Assembly (NCBI RefSeq): GCF_000242435.1
Contig: NZ_JH591187.1
Coordinates: 1-64,000, forward strand
DNA from: Dialister succinatiphilus YIT 11850
GTDB lineage: Bacteria; Bacillota; Negativicutes; Veillonellales; Dialisteraceae
Length of the DNA: 64,000 nucleotides
Reading direction: 5' to 3'
How positions within the stretch are numbered: position 1 is the stretch's first letter; every line of letters begins with the position of its first letter. Both the position numbers and the translations under genes were made by a program. This document shows positions 40,915 to 49,691 of the stretch, in pieces. The notes beneath the pieces were generated by a model. That model saw only the letters and a list, made by a program, of their open reading frames with translations. It was not told the DNA's origin and ran no database searches.

Positions 40915-41859
40915 ATGGACAGCCGCTTTTTTGTGGTATTTGCAGATATTCTGCTGCCCCTGGCTCTGGGCATGGCGCTCAGGCGCTGGGGCCTTTCCAG
41001 AGACATACTCCGACTGATTATAAAGGCCAATGTGGTAGGGGTGGCGTCATTTCTGTCCCTCGTATCATTCTGGTCCGTCCATGTGACCCGGGAGCTGCTG
41101 TGGCTCCCTGTTTCCATTCTGCCCATCTGCTTTCTGCCGGTGCTGATTTTTTATCTGTTCCAGAAGAACCGTTTCACCAATCCCCTGGACCAGGGAAGCT
41201 ACCTGATTTCCATGATGCTGGGCAACATAGGCACTCTGGCGGGCCTCTGTGCTTATGTACTGTATGGAGAAGTGGGCTTTGCCTATGTACAGCTCATTGC
41301 AGTGCCCCAGATTCTGGTGATTGTGCTCTTCTGCTTTCCCATGGCCCAAAGATTCTATGAAATGGGAAACGCCAAAGGGAAAAGAGGGGAAAGGACGCAG
41401 TTTATCAAGCTCCTGCTCACACCGAACCAGCTGCCTGCCCTGGGCGTGGCAGCGGGGCTTCTGCTCTCCGGATGTCAGGTGGAACGACCGGAAGCCGTGG
41501 GCACCCTGTTTACCCTGCTGATTCATGTCAGTGCCTGGATGGGCATGATGCCTGTAGGTTATGACCTTCATCTATCCAGCGTAGGCACCTGGGCTTTCCG
41601 CCTGTGGCCTATCTTTCCGGTGAAATTCATTTTTCTGCCGGCCGTTCTTTATGGTCTGACCCGTCTTTTCGTATCTGACCCGGCCATGATTACCTGCGTC
41701 ATTCTTTCTGCCGGCGCGCCGACTGCCATTTTTGCAGTGGCAGCGTCCCAGCTGTATGGATTAAATGTGGATATGGCGGAATCGTCCTTCGTCACCACCA
41801 CCCTGGTCTTTCTCTTCATCCTCTATCCGCTGGTTTATTTCAGCGGTCTGGCAGGATAA
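40915..41859 (+). CDS. AEC family transporter (auxin efflux carrier family)
   Basis: 314 aa with about nine to ten membrane helices. The start (FADILLPLALGMALRRWGLS) and the late GAPTAIFAVAASQLYG block fit the AEC/BASS-related family, whose bacterial members move organic acids such as malate. AAGGAGG precedes the ATG. The substrate cannot be read from the sequence. It is the first of three unrelated transporter genes in a row, each with its own start region. Confidence 0.8.
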   Translation: MDSRFFVVFADILLPLALGMALRRWGLSRDILRLIIKANVVGVASFLSLVSFWSVHVTRELLWLPVSILPICFLPVLIFYLFQKNRFTNPLDQGSYLISMMLGNIGTLAGLCAYVLYGEVGFAYVQLIAVPQILVIVLFCFPMAQRFYEMGNAKGKRGERTQFIKLLLTPNQLPALGVAAGLLLSGCQVERPEAVGTLFTLLIHVSAWMGMMPVGYDLHLSSVGTWAFRLWPIFPVKFIFLPAVLYGLTRLFVSDPAMITCVILSAGAPTAIFAVAASQLYGLNVDMAESSFVTTTLVFLFILYPLVYFSGLAG

Positions 41860-42017
41860 GCGGGCGAGAGAAAGCAGGCGCACGGAAAGAGGGACATGAA
41901 ATCTTCGGAAATATGGAGGCGGCCGGTCGCAGGGCCATGAGGAAACGTGTATAATAGAAATACTATTTCATGGAAAGAAGCAGGGAAGCGAAAAGGAAAC
42001 TTTTCAGGGGAGGATGT

Positions 42018-42899
42018 ATGAAAGAAGAAACCATGAGGGCCAAGGGCCAGTTTATTTTTGCTATGATGATTTTCGGGACGCTGGGGATTTTCATCCGTTA
42101 TATCCCTCTGCCCTCCACAGTGATTGCAGAGGCCCGGGGGATTCTGGCTACCCTGTTTCTTCTGGCGATGGTGTGTCTGCGCCATTCTTCCATATCCAGA
42201 GAAGCAGTGAAGAAAAATTTTAAAATTCTATTTCTTTCCGGTGCCGCCATCGGGGTGAACTGGATTCTTCTCTTTGAAGCCTACCACTATACTACGGTAT
42301 CCACGGCCACCCTGTCCTACTATATGGCGCCGGTTTTTGTCATTCTGGCCTCTCCCTTTGTGGTGAAAGAAAAGCTGACGGTCGTGAAATTTCTCTGCGC
42401 CCTTTCTGCCTTTGCAGGCATGGTCCTCATTTCCGGCGTTCTGACGGAGCCGGGAGAAGGGGTTACCTTCAAAGGCATCGGCTTTGGCCTGGGGGCCGCC
42501 GCCTTTTATGCGTCAGTCATGCTTTTGAACCAGTTTCTGAAAGATATCAGTGCCTACGACATGACCATTACCCAGCTGGGACTGGCATCCCTGGTGCTTC
42601 TGCCCTATACTCTGGGAACAGAGGACTTTTCATCCATGACCTTTGCACCGCTCACGGTGGTTCTCCTTCTTACGGTAGGCATCGTCCATACAGGCATTAC
42701 CTACACCCTTTATTTCGGAAGCATGCACCATCTCCATGCCCAGACTGCGGCCCTTTTCAGCTATATCGATCCCATCGTAGCCATCATTCTCTCCGCCTGC
42801 TGGCTGGCAGAGCCTCTGGGCTTTAGCGGCATAGCTGGAGCCATTCTCATTCTGGGCTCCACAGTGCTGAGCTCCTTTTGCCAAAAAACAAGGGCCTGA
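42018..42899 (+). CDS. DMT family transporter (EamA type)
   Basis: 293 aa from ATG 42018, with GGGGAGG upstream. Ten predicted helices in two EamA repeats (about residues 10-140 and 150-290). TYTLYFGSMHHLHAQTAALFSYIDPIVAI is the typical second-repeat sequence with the conserved Pro in the last but one helix. Such inner-membrane carriers export metabolites or amino acids; the substrate is unknown. Confidence 0.87.
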   Translation: MKEETMRAKGQFIFAMMIFGTLGIFIRYIPLPSTVIAEARGILATLFLLAMVCLRHSSISREAVKKNFKILFLSGAAIGVNWILLFEAYHYTTVSTATLSYYMAPVFVILASPFVVKEKLTVVKFLCALSAFAGMVLISGVLTEPGEGVTFKGIGFGLGAAAFYASVMLLNQFLKDISAYDMTITQLGLASLVLLPYTLGTEDFSSMTFAPLTVVLLLTVGIVHTGITYTLYFGSMHHLHAQTAALFSYIDPIVAIILSACWLAEPLGFSGIAGAILILGSTVLSSFCQKTRA

Positions 42900-43095
42900 G
42901 GATTGGGGGCTGCCGGTGGCGCCTTTTATTTAGGGTAAGCCTGTAACGCTGACTTCATGTGCATCGCCGGTTGGGGCGATACCATACCCCTCGGGCCCGC
43001 AGGGGCCGTCCATCTTGATAACCTTTTTCCTTTCCCTTCAGACTGAAGGCCTGTCGCCCCCTGGGCGAGAGCGAATCATCTATAAGGAGATTTTT
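42900..43095. other. Intergenic region with possible dispersed repeat
   Basis: The GC-rich segment 42945-43025 (CGCTGACTTCATGTGCATCG, then CCCCTCGGG/CCCGCAGGGG inverted pieces, then CCATCTTGATAACCTTT) resembles the gap at 14100-14165 and in part 38950-38990. No gene seen. Confidence 0.4.
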
Positions 43096-43854
43096 ATGCT
43101 TTTCATATCTATGATTTTATTAGGCGCTGTCATCGGCTTTGTGGGAGCCGGCGGTGCCGGCGTCACCATTACTCTTCTCACCGTTGGATTTGGCGTGCCC
43201 ATCCACACAGCACTGGCAGTGGCCCTCGCGTCCATGACTTTCACCATGCTTTCCGGCGCCTACAGCCATTTCAGGGAACATGAAGTGGTGGTGAAGGTAG
43301 GCGCCATTATCGGCGGCGGCGGGGTGGCAGGCGCCCTTCTGGGGGCCGCCGTGTCGGACCATATGCCCTCTGACGATTTAAGTTTCATGACAGGGCTCAT
43401 GATTCTTTCCAGCGCTCTCATACTGTATGTGAAACTGTACCACGCAGACTGGCTGAACCATCATCTCCACGGGCGCCGGACTCTGCTCACCGGCAGGAAA
43501 CTTTATATCTACGGGATTCCCACCGGTATAGTTTCCGGATTTCTGGCAGGCGCCTTCGGCATCGGTGCAGCGGCTTACATCCAGATAGCTCTCATGGTCA
43601 TCTTCGGCGTGCCCCTTCTCCAGTCCATCGGCACCTGCATGATGATTATCCTCCCCATTTCCGCCTCCGGCGGCTTGGGCTACCTGGTAAGCGGTCATCT
43701 GGATATGTGGATATTTCTCCAGACCTTGGCAGGCCTCACCGTGGGCGCCTGGATTGGCGCCAAAATGACCCATCTGGCACCTCTTCCCCTGCTGAAGGCC
43801 TCCATCGTGGCCCTTCCCACCATAGGCGGCGGGATTATGATGCTCTTTCATTAA
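43096..43854 (+). CDS. TauE/SafE family sulfite exporter-like permease
   Basis: 252 aa from ATG 43096, 6 bp after AAGGAGA; the frame is open upstream but has no signals there. About eight helices in two repeats with family Gly motifs: FVGAGGAGVTITLL in the first repeat and AGAFGIGAAAYIQIALMVIFG in the second. The family exports sulfite, sulfoacetate or related anions. Followed by its own terminator. Confidence 0.87.
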   Translation: MLFISMILLGAVIGFVGAGGAGVTITLLTVGFGVPIHTALAVALASMTFTMLSGAYSHFREHEVVVKVGAIIGGGGVAGALLGAAVSDHMPSDDLSFMTGLMILSSALILYVKLYHADWLNHHLHGRRTLLTGRKLYIYGIPTGIVSGFLAGAFGIGAAAYIQIALMVIFGVPLLQSIGTCMMIILPISASGGLGYLVSGHLDMWIFLQTLAGLTVGAWIGAKMTHLAPLPLLKASIVALPTIGGGIMMLFH

Positions 43855-43861
43855 CTTTCTG

Positions 43862-43885
43862 GCGGCGCCCATGGCGCCGTTTTTT
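43862..43885 (+). terminator. Terminator of the TauE/SafE gene
   Basis: CGGCGCC and GGCGCCG around CAT, followed by six T. Confidence 0.8.
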
Positions 43886-44046
43886 GTGCAGCTTTTTACA
43901 GGGGGCCCGCTTCCAGCTGCCTCCGATATCATGAAAGATATGAAGAGGAACAGAAACAGGCCGGGCTGGAACAAGAAAATAAAAGGCTGAAACAGCAGCT
44001 GGCTCTTTTGCAGACATCATCCTGATGCAGAAATCAAAAGGTCATG

Positions 44047-44084
44047 AAAAATCCTGCCGCTTCTTTGAGAGCGGCAGGATTTTT
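44047..44084. terminator. Bidirectional terminator
   Basis: AAAAATCCTGCCGCT and AGCGGCAGGATTTTT are perfect complements with an 8-nt loop. It lies downstream of the minus-strand diguanylate cyclase gene. Confidence 0.85.
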
Positions 44085-44147
44085 GCCTGCAGTGCGATGA
44101 AAGACAGGGGAGAAGATGGCCCATATAGACAGCCGTCTTTTCAGCTC

Positions 44148-45878
44148 CTATTTCTCTCTTTTGAAGTTTCTTCCTGCTTCGGCCGGGTGGGTGAGTTTGT
44201 ATTTTTCTTTTTCTTCATACATGCGGTCGTCTGCTTCATTGAGATGATCATCAAAGGAGAGAGGCTGGGAAGGGTCATGGATGCTCCAGCCGAAGGAAGC
44301 GGAAGGATCTTTGGGCATATGGGGCAGACCCTTCAGCTCCTGCATTTTTTTCCGAATGGTCTTTATGAGAGGGAAAAGAGAGTCTGCTTCATGGGGCGGA
44401 AGAAGGATGATAAATTCATCGCCTCCAAGTCTTCCGCAGAAGGCGGAGGAAGGGGTGACGGAAGAGAGGATTTTTGCCATGTGGCAAAGGAAGAAATCAC
44501 CGGCTTCATGGCCGTAGCGATCATTCACTTCTTTCAGTCCGTTCAGGTCCATGAAAAGGAGGGCGTAGGATTTCCGGCTGTCCAGGCTTTTGGCAATGTG
44601 GAATATGCCGGCATGGTTATAAAGGCCTGTGAGGGCATCATGATAAGCCAGATGGAGAGCGGCTTTCTTTTCCTGGGCTTCTTCCGCCTGTGCCAGGATC
44701 TGGAATACGTAAGAGAGGATGACAGAAAAGACGAATACCAGGAGAGCCCAGGTGGACAGGGCCTGCATCACATAGATATGGATAATACTGTGGCTGGAGG
44801 TAATGTAGTACTGGGCTGTGTCCAGGGCGGCGGCACCGGATGAAAGAAGGATGCCCCAGCGCATCACGACTTGCCAGGTTTTTTCTTTGCCCAGCGGGTG
44901 GAGCTGGTACCAGCATACAAGTATGCCTGAAAGTATAATGGATATATGAAGCAGAGGCAGCATGTCATCCAGGGTATAAAGCCCCCCTGCCTGCAGAAGG
45001 AAGGCAGCGGCAAAGAGGAGGACAAACCACAGGGACAGATGATGGTAAAGGGTTCTTCGTTTTCCCTCTTTTTCTGAAAGGAAAAGGAAGTAGAGAAAGG
45101 GCGCCGGCAGGAAGTAGAGAGAGCCGTATTCCAGAAGAGAATTGATGTAAGGACTGTCTATCCAGAAGGCAGTCATATGATGGTAACAAAGACACCACAG
45201 GATGAAGGATGTGAGGAAAAGGGATATGGCCAGCCCTTTTTTTACGAGTAAACTTTTTTTCAGGAAAAGAAGCACAAGGAAAGCGGACAGGGACAGGGTC
45301 AGAAGGGCGTGGTACAGGATAAAGAAGAATCCTTCTCTCTGCAGGTAGTAGGTATAGCTCTTTCTGGTGGGAATAACAAAGATATCTCCGATATAGGGAA
45401 TGGAAGTAGAGGACAGGAGCTCTTCTTCAATGGTAATGGTGGAACCATAGGTGCTGGCAGGCAGTTCTGCCATACAGATGACGGCGCCGAAGTTATGGTT
45501 TCGGGATATACGGGATTCATCGTAGTAAGAAAGAATCTGGCCGTTCCAGGATACCTGGTAGTATACGCGGGCTGCGGTAAAGGCCAGGGTATACTGCTTT
45601 TTATCGGAATGGAGGGACACCGGTACATGGATACGGATCCGGCTTCCGCTGGGGTAGGAGAAGCGGGGATTTATATTTTTTTGAATGGTACCGTCCGGTT
45701 TGACCAGGTCTATGGTTGCGTTTTGGGTAACTTTATATTCATTGTAACGGGTACCGTAAATAACGTAGCAGGCATTGACAATGAGGAAAAAGCAGAGAAC
45801 CAGGGACAGAATCGCAAAAATATAAAAGGCTCTTTTATTTTCTCCCTGGCTCTGCAGCCATTTTTTTAATTCCATCAT
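44148..45878 (-). CDS. Membrane diguanylate cyclase (GGDEF)
   Basis: 576 aa. A first membrane segment (about residues 18-40) is followed by an extracytoplasmic beta-rich domain of about 150 residues, then seven hydrophobic helices, a 7TM receptor-like arrangement (7TMR-DISM style), a short linker coiled coil (ILAQAEEAQEKKAALHLAYHDALTGLYN) and a GGDEF domain. The active site GGDEF is intact at about residue 484. An RxxD inhibitory site five residues before it is not visible. It would make cyclic di-GMP in response to an external ligand. No EAL or PilZ gene is in the window. The RBS GAGAGAG lies before the ATG. Confidence 0.9.
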   Translation of the reverse strand: MMELKKWLQSQGENKRAFYIFAILSLVLCFFLIVNACYVIYGTRYNEYKVTQNATIDLVKPDGTIQKNINPRFSYPSGSRIRIHVPVSLHSDKKQYTLAFTAARVYYQVSWNGQILSYYDESRISRNHNFGAVICMAELPASTYGSTITIEEELLSSTSIPYIGDIFVIPTRKSYTYYLQREGFFFILYHALLTLSLSAFLVLLFLKKSLLVKKGLAISLFLTSFILWCLCYHHMTAFWIDSPYINSLLEYGSLYFLPAPFLYFLFLSEKEGKRRTLYHHLSLWFVLLFAAAFLLQAGGLYTLDDMLPLLHISIILSGILVCWYQLHPLGKEKTWQVVMRWGILLSSGAAALDTAQYYITSSHSIIHIYVMQALSTWALLVFVFSVILSYVFQILAQAEEAQEKKAALHLAYHDALTGLYNHAGIFHIAKSLDSRKSYALLFMDLNGLKEVNDRYGHEAGDFFLCHMAKILSSVTPSSAFCGRLGGDEFIILLPPHEADSLFPLIKTIRKKMQELKGLPHMPKDPSASFGWSIHDPSQPLSFDDHLNEADDRMYEEKEKYKLTHPAEAGRNFKREK

Positions 45879-46278
45879 TTGTATGTTTTCTCTCTCCTTT
45901 ATGGATTTCTATGTGCATTCCATTATTATTTATTTTAACACAAAGGAAAAAATTTAGAAGAAAAGGATCATCTTTCCAACCTGTTAAAATCCGGAATGGC
46001 TTCCTGCCCCTCCGCAGTGTATGATGAAAAAAGAAGAGAAGACCAGGGAGGTTTGAAAGTACATGATTTTCTTCCATGGCGGTTATTCAAAAATGTACTT
46101 TAAACCGGCAGAAGAGTCTTTCTTCTCTGGTGAGGGGAATGGCAGGTGATTGAGCAGGCCCGATGCCTGCGAAATCCATTTACAAATCCACGGTTTCAGT
46201 TTCCTTTTGCAGGGTGGAAGGGTATCGGATACTATAAAGATAGATGCATTTCCCTTTTGCTCAGCAGAGGAGGCAGCC
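45879..46278. other. Gap of about 400 bp before the lpd fragment
   Basis: Contains the minus-strand promoter region of the cyclase gene, AT-rich around 45920-45960. A minus-strand open frame runs from 46083 to 46466 across the pseudogene, but it has no RBS, odd Ser/Lys-rich composition and no recognised motif, so I do not call it. Confidence 0.4.
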
Positions 46279-46965
46279 ATGGCACTGGTGATGGATAAGG
46301 TTATAGAAGAGATATTGAAATACAGGAAGTACAAAGTGTGGCGGTGTTTGGATGATAACAGTCTGCTTGCCTTGCAGAGGAGGGATGGAGACATTGCCAC
46401 CGGCCGCCATCCGGAAACCCAGGGGCTTTTTCCTATGGAGGCAGATATGGAACGGGGCTTCTTCAAGGTGAATGAACATTTTGAAACGTCGGTGCCCGGT
46501 ATCTATGCCATCGGCGATATCGTCTACGGCGGCATCCAGCTGGCCCATGCGGCGGAAGCGGAAGGAAAAGCGGCGGCCGCGGCCATAGCCGGAAAGGAAC
46601 GGGCCATTGATATGGGCCTGGTGCCCCAGTGCGTCTACACCATTCCGGAAATTGCAGCGGTTGGGATTTCCGAAGATCAGGCCAAAAAAGAAGGCCTTTC
46701 CTTCAAGACAAGCCGGGTGGTCATGGGCAGCAATGCCAAAAGTCTCATCGCCGATGAAGGGGGATACATGAAAATCTTTACGGACCAGGAAAATCATATG
46801 CTGGGAGCCCAGCTCCTCTGCAGCGGTGCCGATAATCTGATTTCCGAAGTGTCCCTGGCCATAGCCGGCGGACTGACCATGGAAAATTTCCTCAAAGTCA
46901 TCCGTCCCCATCCTTCTGTGGAAGAATCGCTGGGACAGGCGGCAGAAGGTATCCTTTTGAAATAA
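46279..46965 (+). pseudogene. Dihydrolipoamide dehydrogenase fragment (C-terminal half)
   Basis: From about 46388 the frame reads ATGRHPETQGL, the end of the NAD domain of lipoamide dehydrogenase, then SVPGIYAIGDI and the full dimerisation domain with VYTIPEIAAVGISE and the catalytic His-Glu pair in RPHPSVEESLGQA. The whole FAD-binding N-terminus with GxGxxG and the redox CxxxxC is absent. The leading 35 codons from ATG 46279 (MALVMDKVIEEILKYRKYKVW) belong to something else. An open frame is kept, so a small protein may still be made, but it cannot be a working dehydrogenase. Confidence 0.8.
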
Positions 46966-46972
46966 AATAAAA

Positions 46973-47016
46973 GGGGCTGTGAAGAAATGTGAATCATTTC
47001 TTCACAGCCTTTTTTC
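46973..47016 (+). terminator. Terminator after the lpd fragment
   Basis: GGCTGTGAAGAAATG and CATTTCTTCACAGCC around TGAAT, then TTTTTTC. Its survival suggests the intact gene once ended here. Confidence 0.85.
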
Positions 47017-47163
47017 TATGACTTTTTTCTAATAATAAGGCCTCCAGTCCCTGTTTCATCTCGAGCGGGGCTGCGTGCCGGTATGATGGTAAAGACTTTG
47101 GCTCTATTGAGACTCTGAGCCGAGAGATCTCTTGCCACCATGCTCTCTGTACCATTGAGAAGT

Positions 47164-47201
47164 GAGATTTCGATACTTTGCTTCGACCGCCGAAATGACA
47201 G
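47164..47201. repeat. REP-like palindromic element
   Basis: GAGATTTCG, a loop with ACTTTGCTTCGAC, and CGAAATGACA. The form GAGAT-(n)-TCG-CTTCGxC-CG-ATGACA resembles the short palindromic elements scattered through many bacterial genomes (the TTCGCTCxGGATGACA type). It lies in a 390-bp gap (47017-47410) in which I see no gene; other shorter inverted pieces flank it. Confidence 0.5.
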
Positions 47202-47410
47202 TGGGACGGAGTGATATCTGTGTCATTCATGGTATGGGATTCAGGAATTTTGATTCTCTTCCTTTCAATGGCTTACTACCTGATAAAGCTCCAATCATTT
47301 TTTCACGGCCCCTTTTCTGTCTGCAGCGGTTTCGCTCTTCTTCCGGCTATAGGATTCTCCCTGCAAATGGAGTAAAATAGTAAGGTATCTGAGCGAATGG
47401 AGATGAAGTG

Positions 47411-48349
47411 ATGGACAGGATTGCCGTATTGATTCCCTGCTGGAATGAAGCCCTTACCATCGAAAAGGTGGTGTCCGATTTCAAAAGGGTGCTTCCGGAA
47501 GCGGTGATTTATGTATATGATAATAATTCCACCGACCGCACCGCAGACCTGGCAGCCCGGGCAGGCGCCGTGGTGCGCCATGAATACCGGCAGGGGAAGG
47601 GGAATGTGATCCGTTCCATGTTCCGGGATGTGGATGCGGACTGCTATGTCATGGTGGATGGAGATGATACCTATCCGGCGGAAAATGCCAGGGACATGGT
47701 GAATCTCGTTCTGGAGGGAAAGGCGGATATGGTCATCGGTGACCGTCTTTCCTCCACCTATTTTGAGGAAAACAAAAGACCCTTCCATAATTCCGGCAAC
47801 ATGCTGGTGCGCCGTTTCATCAATATATTCTGGGGAGAAAGCAGTCATGAAATCAAAGACGTCATGACGGGCTACCGCGCCTTTTCCCCCATGTTTGTAA
47901 AGACCTTCCCCATTCTTTCCAAAGGATTTGAAATCGAAACGGAAATGACTATCCATGCCCTGGACAAGAATCTTCTCCTGGCCAATGTGCCTGTATCCTA
48001 CCGGGATCGTCCGGCGGGCAGCGTGAGCAAGCTTCATACCTTCCGGGACGGCGCCAAAGTACTGAAAACCATTTTCATGCTGTACAAGGACTACCGGCCC
48101 CTTCGCTTTTTCACCTTCGCCGCTGTCCTTCTGGCCTTCATTTCTCTCGCCCTGTTCCTGCCGGTGTTCCATGAATACGTGATGACCGGTCTGGTACCCA
48201 AGCTGCCTACCCTGGTGACTTCAGGCTTCTTCATGATGGCGGCGGTGGTTTTTCTGGGTATCGGCCTCATGCTGGATACGGAGGTCAAAAACAGCAGGAA
48301 AAACTTTGAAATCCAGATGAATATCATCCGCATGATGCTGAAAAAATAG
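47411..48349 (+). CDS. Family 2 glycosyltransferase, polyprenyl-phosphate sugar synthase type
   Basis: 312 aa from ATG 47411, preceded by GTG; GGAGATGAAG upstream. The GT-A domain (residues 1-225) shows AVLIPCWNEALTIEKVV, YDNNSTDRT, the DxD-type VDGDDTYP and the RxxHxxxD-like region. Two C-terminal membrane helices follow (about 235-258 and 270-292). This is the layout of DPM/GtrB/ArnC enzymes, which load a sugar onto undecaprenyl phosphate at the inner face. The GtrA-type gene follows 63 bp later, supporting that role. Confidence 0.87.
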   Translation: MDRIAVLIPCWNEALTIEKVVSDFKRVLPEAVIYVYDNNSTDRTADLAARAGAVVRHEYRQGKGNVIRSMFRDVDADCYVMVDGDDTYPAENARDMVNLVLEGKADMVIGDRLSSTYFEENKRPFHNSGNMLVRRFINIFWGESSHEIKDVMTGYRAFSPMFVKTFPILSKGFEIETEMTIHALDKNLLLANVPVSYRDRPAGSVSKLHTFRDGAKVLKTIFMLYKDYRPLRFFTFAAVLLAFISLALFLPVFHEYVMTGLVPKLPTLVTSGFFMMAAVVFLGIGLMLDTEVKNSRKNFEIQMNIIRMMLKK

Positions 48350-48412
48350 ATTCCTTTGGCCATGGAAGGTGACTGATTTCCTACTTTCCCTTAATTCAAG
48401 AAAGGCAAGACC

Positions 48413-48829
48413 ATGTTTGATTCTCTGATTCGTCGATTCTTTCCTTCCACAGAACGATTCTGGGAAGTTTTTCGTTTTCTCGTGGTAGGAGGCGGCTGCT
48501 TCCTGCTGGAATATTTTCTCCTCTACACCCTGACTGAATATGGAGGCCTTGATCCACTGGTATCGGCGCCCATCGCCTTTACCGTGTCCCTGGTGGTGAA
48601 CTATATTCTCTGCGTCTATGTCGTTTTTCATGCGCAAAAGCAGACAGGCCTTCAGATGGCTCTTTTCGTGCTGACTTCCCTCATGGGCCTTGGCATTAAT
48701 CAGCTGGTTATGTGGTTCTTTATCGACATCATGGGCATATGGTACATGTTTGCCAAAGTCATTGCCTCAGCCATTGTGATGATATGGAACTATTTCACCA
48801 AGCGGTACGTGCTTCACGGCCATGTGTGA
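48413..48829 (+). CDS. GtrA family membrane protein
   Basis: 138 aa with four membrane helices (about residues 17-37, 45-65, 80-100, 108-128). FLVVGGGCFLLEYFLLYTLTEY and the end VIASAIVMIWNYFTKRYVLH are family features. GtrA-like proteins are thought to flip undecaprenyl-phosphate sugars made by GtrB-like GT2 enzymes across the membrane, matching the gene upstream. The ATG has AAGAAAGG upstream. Confidence 0.88.
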   Translation: MFDSLIRRFFPSTERFWEVFRFLVVGGGCFLLEYFLLYTLTEYGGLDPLVSAPIAFTVSLVVNYILCVYVVFHAQKQTGLQMALFVLTSLMGLGINQLVMWFFIDIMGIWYMFAKVIASAIVMIWNYFTKRYVLHGHV

Positions 48830-48958
48830 CAGGCGGGGAGAGCGTGGGGTGAAAGCCCTTTGCGGCAATCCAAAACTTTCAGCGCAAAAGGCGCTGTCAA
48901 ACCTGAAGACCTTAAGAACCTCCGGGGCGAAGCCCTGTCAACCTTCCCCTCTGCACGT

Positions 48959-48998
48959 AAAAAACCGCACCATGGAAAATGTCCATGGTGCGGTTTTT
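48959..48998. terminator. Bidirectional terminator
   Basis: AAAAACCGCACCATGGA and TCCATGGTGCGGTTTTT around AAATG, between GtrA and the minus-strand glycosylase gene. Confidence 0.88.
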
Positions 48999-49678
48999 TA
49001 TGCCAGTGCTTCTTTCAGCTGGGATCGGAAAATATTGGCGCCTCCGTTGGCGGGGTGCCGGAGGCCGGTGACGGTAAAGCCGGCTGCGGTGAGGGTATTT
49101 TCACTCTTTTTCCCGATGGCGAAGAGGGGAAGGGGACCGGTGAGGGAGAGGAGCTCCCTGGTATAGGCAAGGCCTGCGGCCAGTTCTTCTTCCGAAGGGG
49201 TACGGTTGGTGAGAAGATTTCCTTTTTTATAGGGATGGAAGGGGAAAATGTTCCAGAGAAGGAAATCCCGGGGAGAGAGGCCTGCTTCCAGGCAGGCTTT
49301 CCACACCACCGAATCGGTGGGTTCATTGAACCCTTTTTCCTGCTGGATAGGCTTTAAAAGGGGACTGTCCTTCCGGCTGGTGCGGTTTCCCCTATGGCCC
49401 AGGACCATGGCGCTCGTAACGGCAGGGTGAAAGTCCAGGAGCATTCTTTCGCAGGTCATGGCGATGCCGGAAAAATGGCCGCCCTGATAGCCGCAGGCTT
49501 CGGCCACGAGAAGAATTCTGGCGCCGCCGATGCGAAGGGTGAGGTAGTCTTTCAGGTTGGCTCTCCGGATGGCGAGGGCCTTTTCTATTTCATAGTTTTC
49601 ATCGTGGTCGGCCCAGGGGTTGAAGGTATTTTCACCGCTGTATTGGGCCAGATGGTTCAGAAAACGGGATATATCCAT
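48998..49678 (-). CDS. Uracil-DNA glycosylase-like protein
   Basis: 226 aa from ATG 49678, 7 bp after AAGGAG. The UDG fold is indicated by ILLVAEACGYQGGHFSGIAMTCER near residue 65, WNIFPFHP and the late LRHPANGGANIFRSQL, the His-containing motif of the family. It belongs to the short UDG-like subgroup found beside unrelated genes. It would remove uracil or damaged bases, but the catalytic residue of the first motif differs from classical Ung (no GQDPYH), so activity is uncertain. Confidence 0.78.
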   Translation of the reverse strand: MDISRFLNHLAQYSGENTFNPWADHDENYEIEKALAIRRANLKDYLTLRIGGARILLVAEACGYQGGHFSGIAMTCERMLLDFHPAVTSAMVLGHRGNRTSRKDSPLLKPIQQEKGFNEPTDSVVWKACLEAGLSPRDFLLWNIFPFHPYKKGNLLTNRTPSEEELAAGLAYTRELLSLTGPLPLFAIGKKSENTLTAAGFTVTGLRHPANGGANIFRSQLKEALA

Positions 49679-49691
49679 GGCAGGGCTCCTT

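Noticed and set aside
43874-44025. Coiled-coil coding remnant (YEEEQKQAGLEQENKRLKQQ) after the TauE/SafE gene
   Set aside because: The frame ends in a stop at about 44026 and reads convincingly as a coiled coil, but has no start codon or RBS and begins inside the terminator region. It may be a gene remnant, but I cannot support a feature.
46083-46466. 127-codon minus-strand open frame across the lpd fragment start
   Set aside because: No RBS, unusual composition, and it overlaps the recognisable lpd part.
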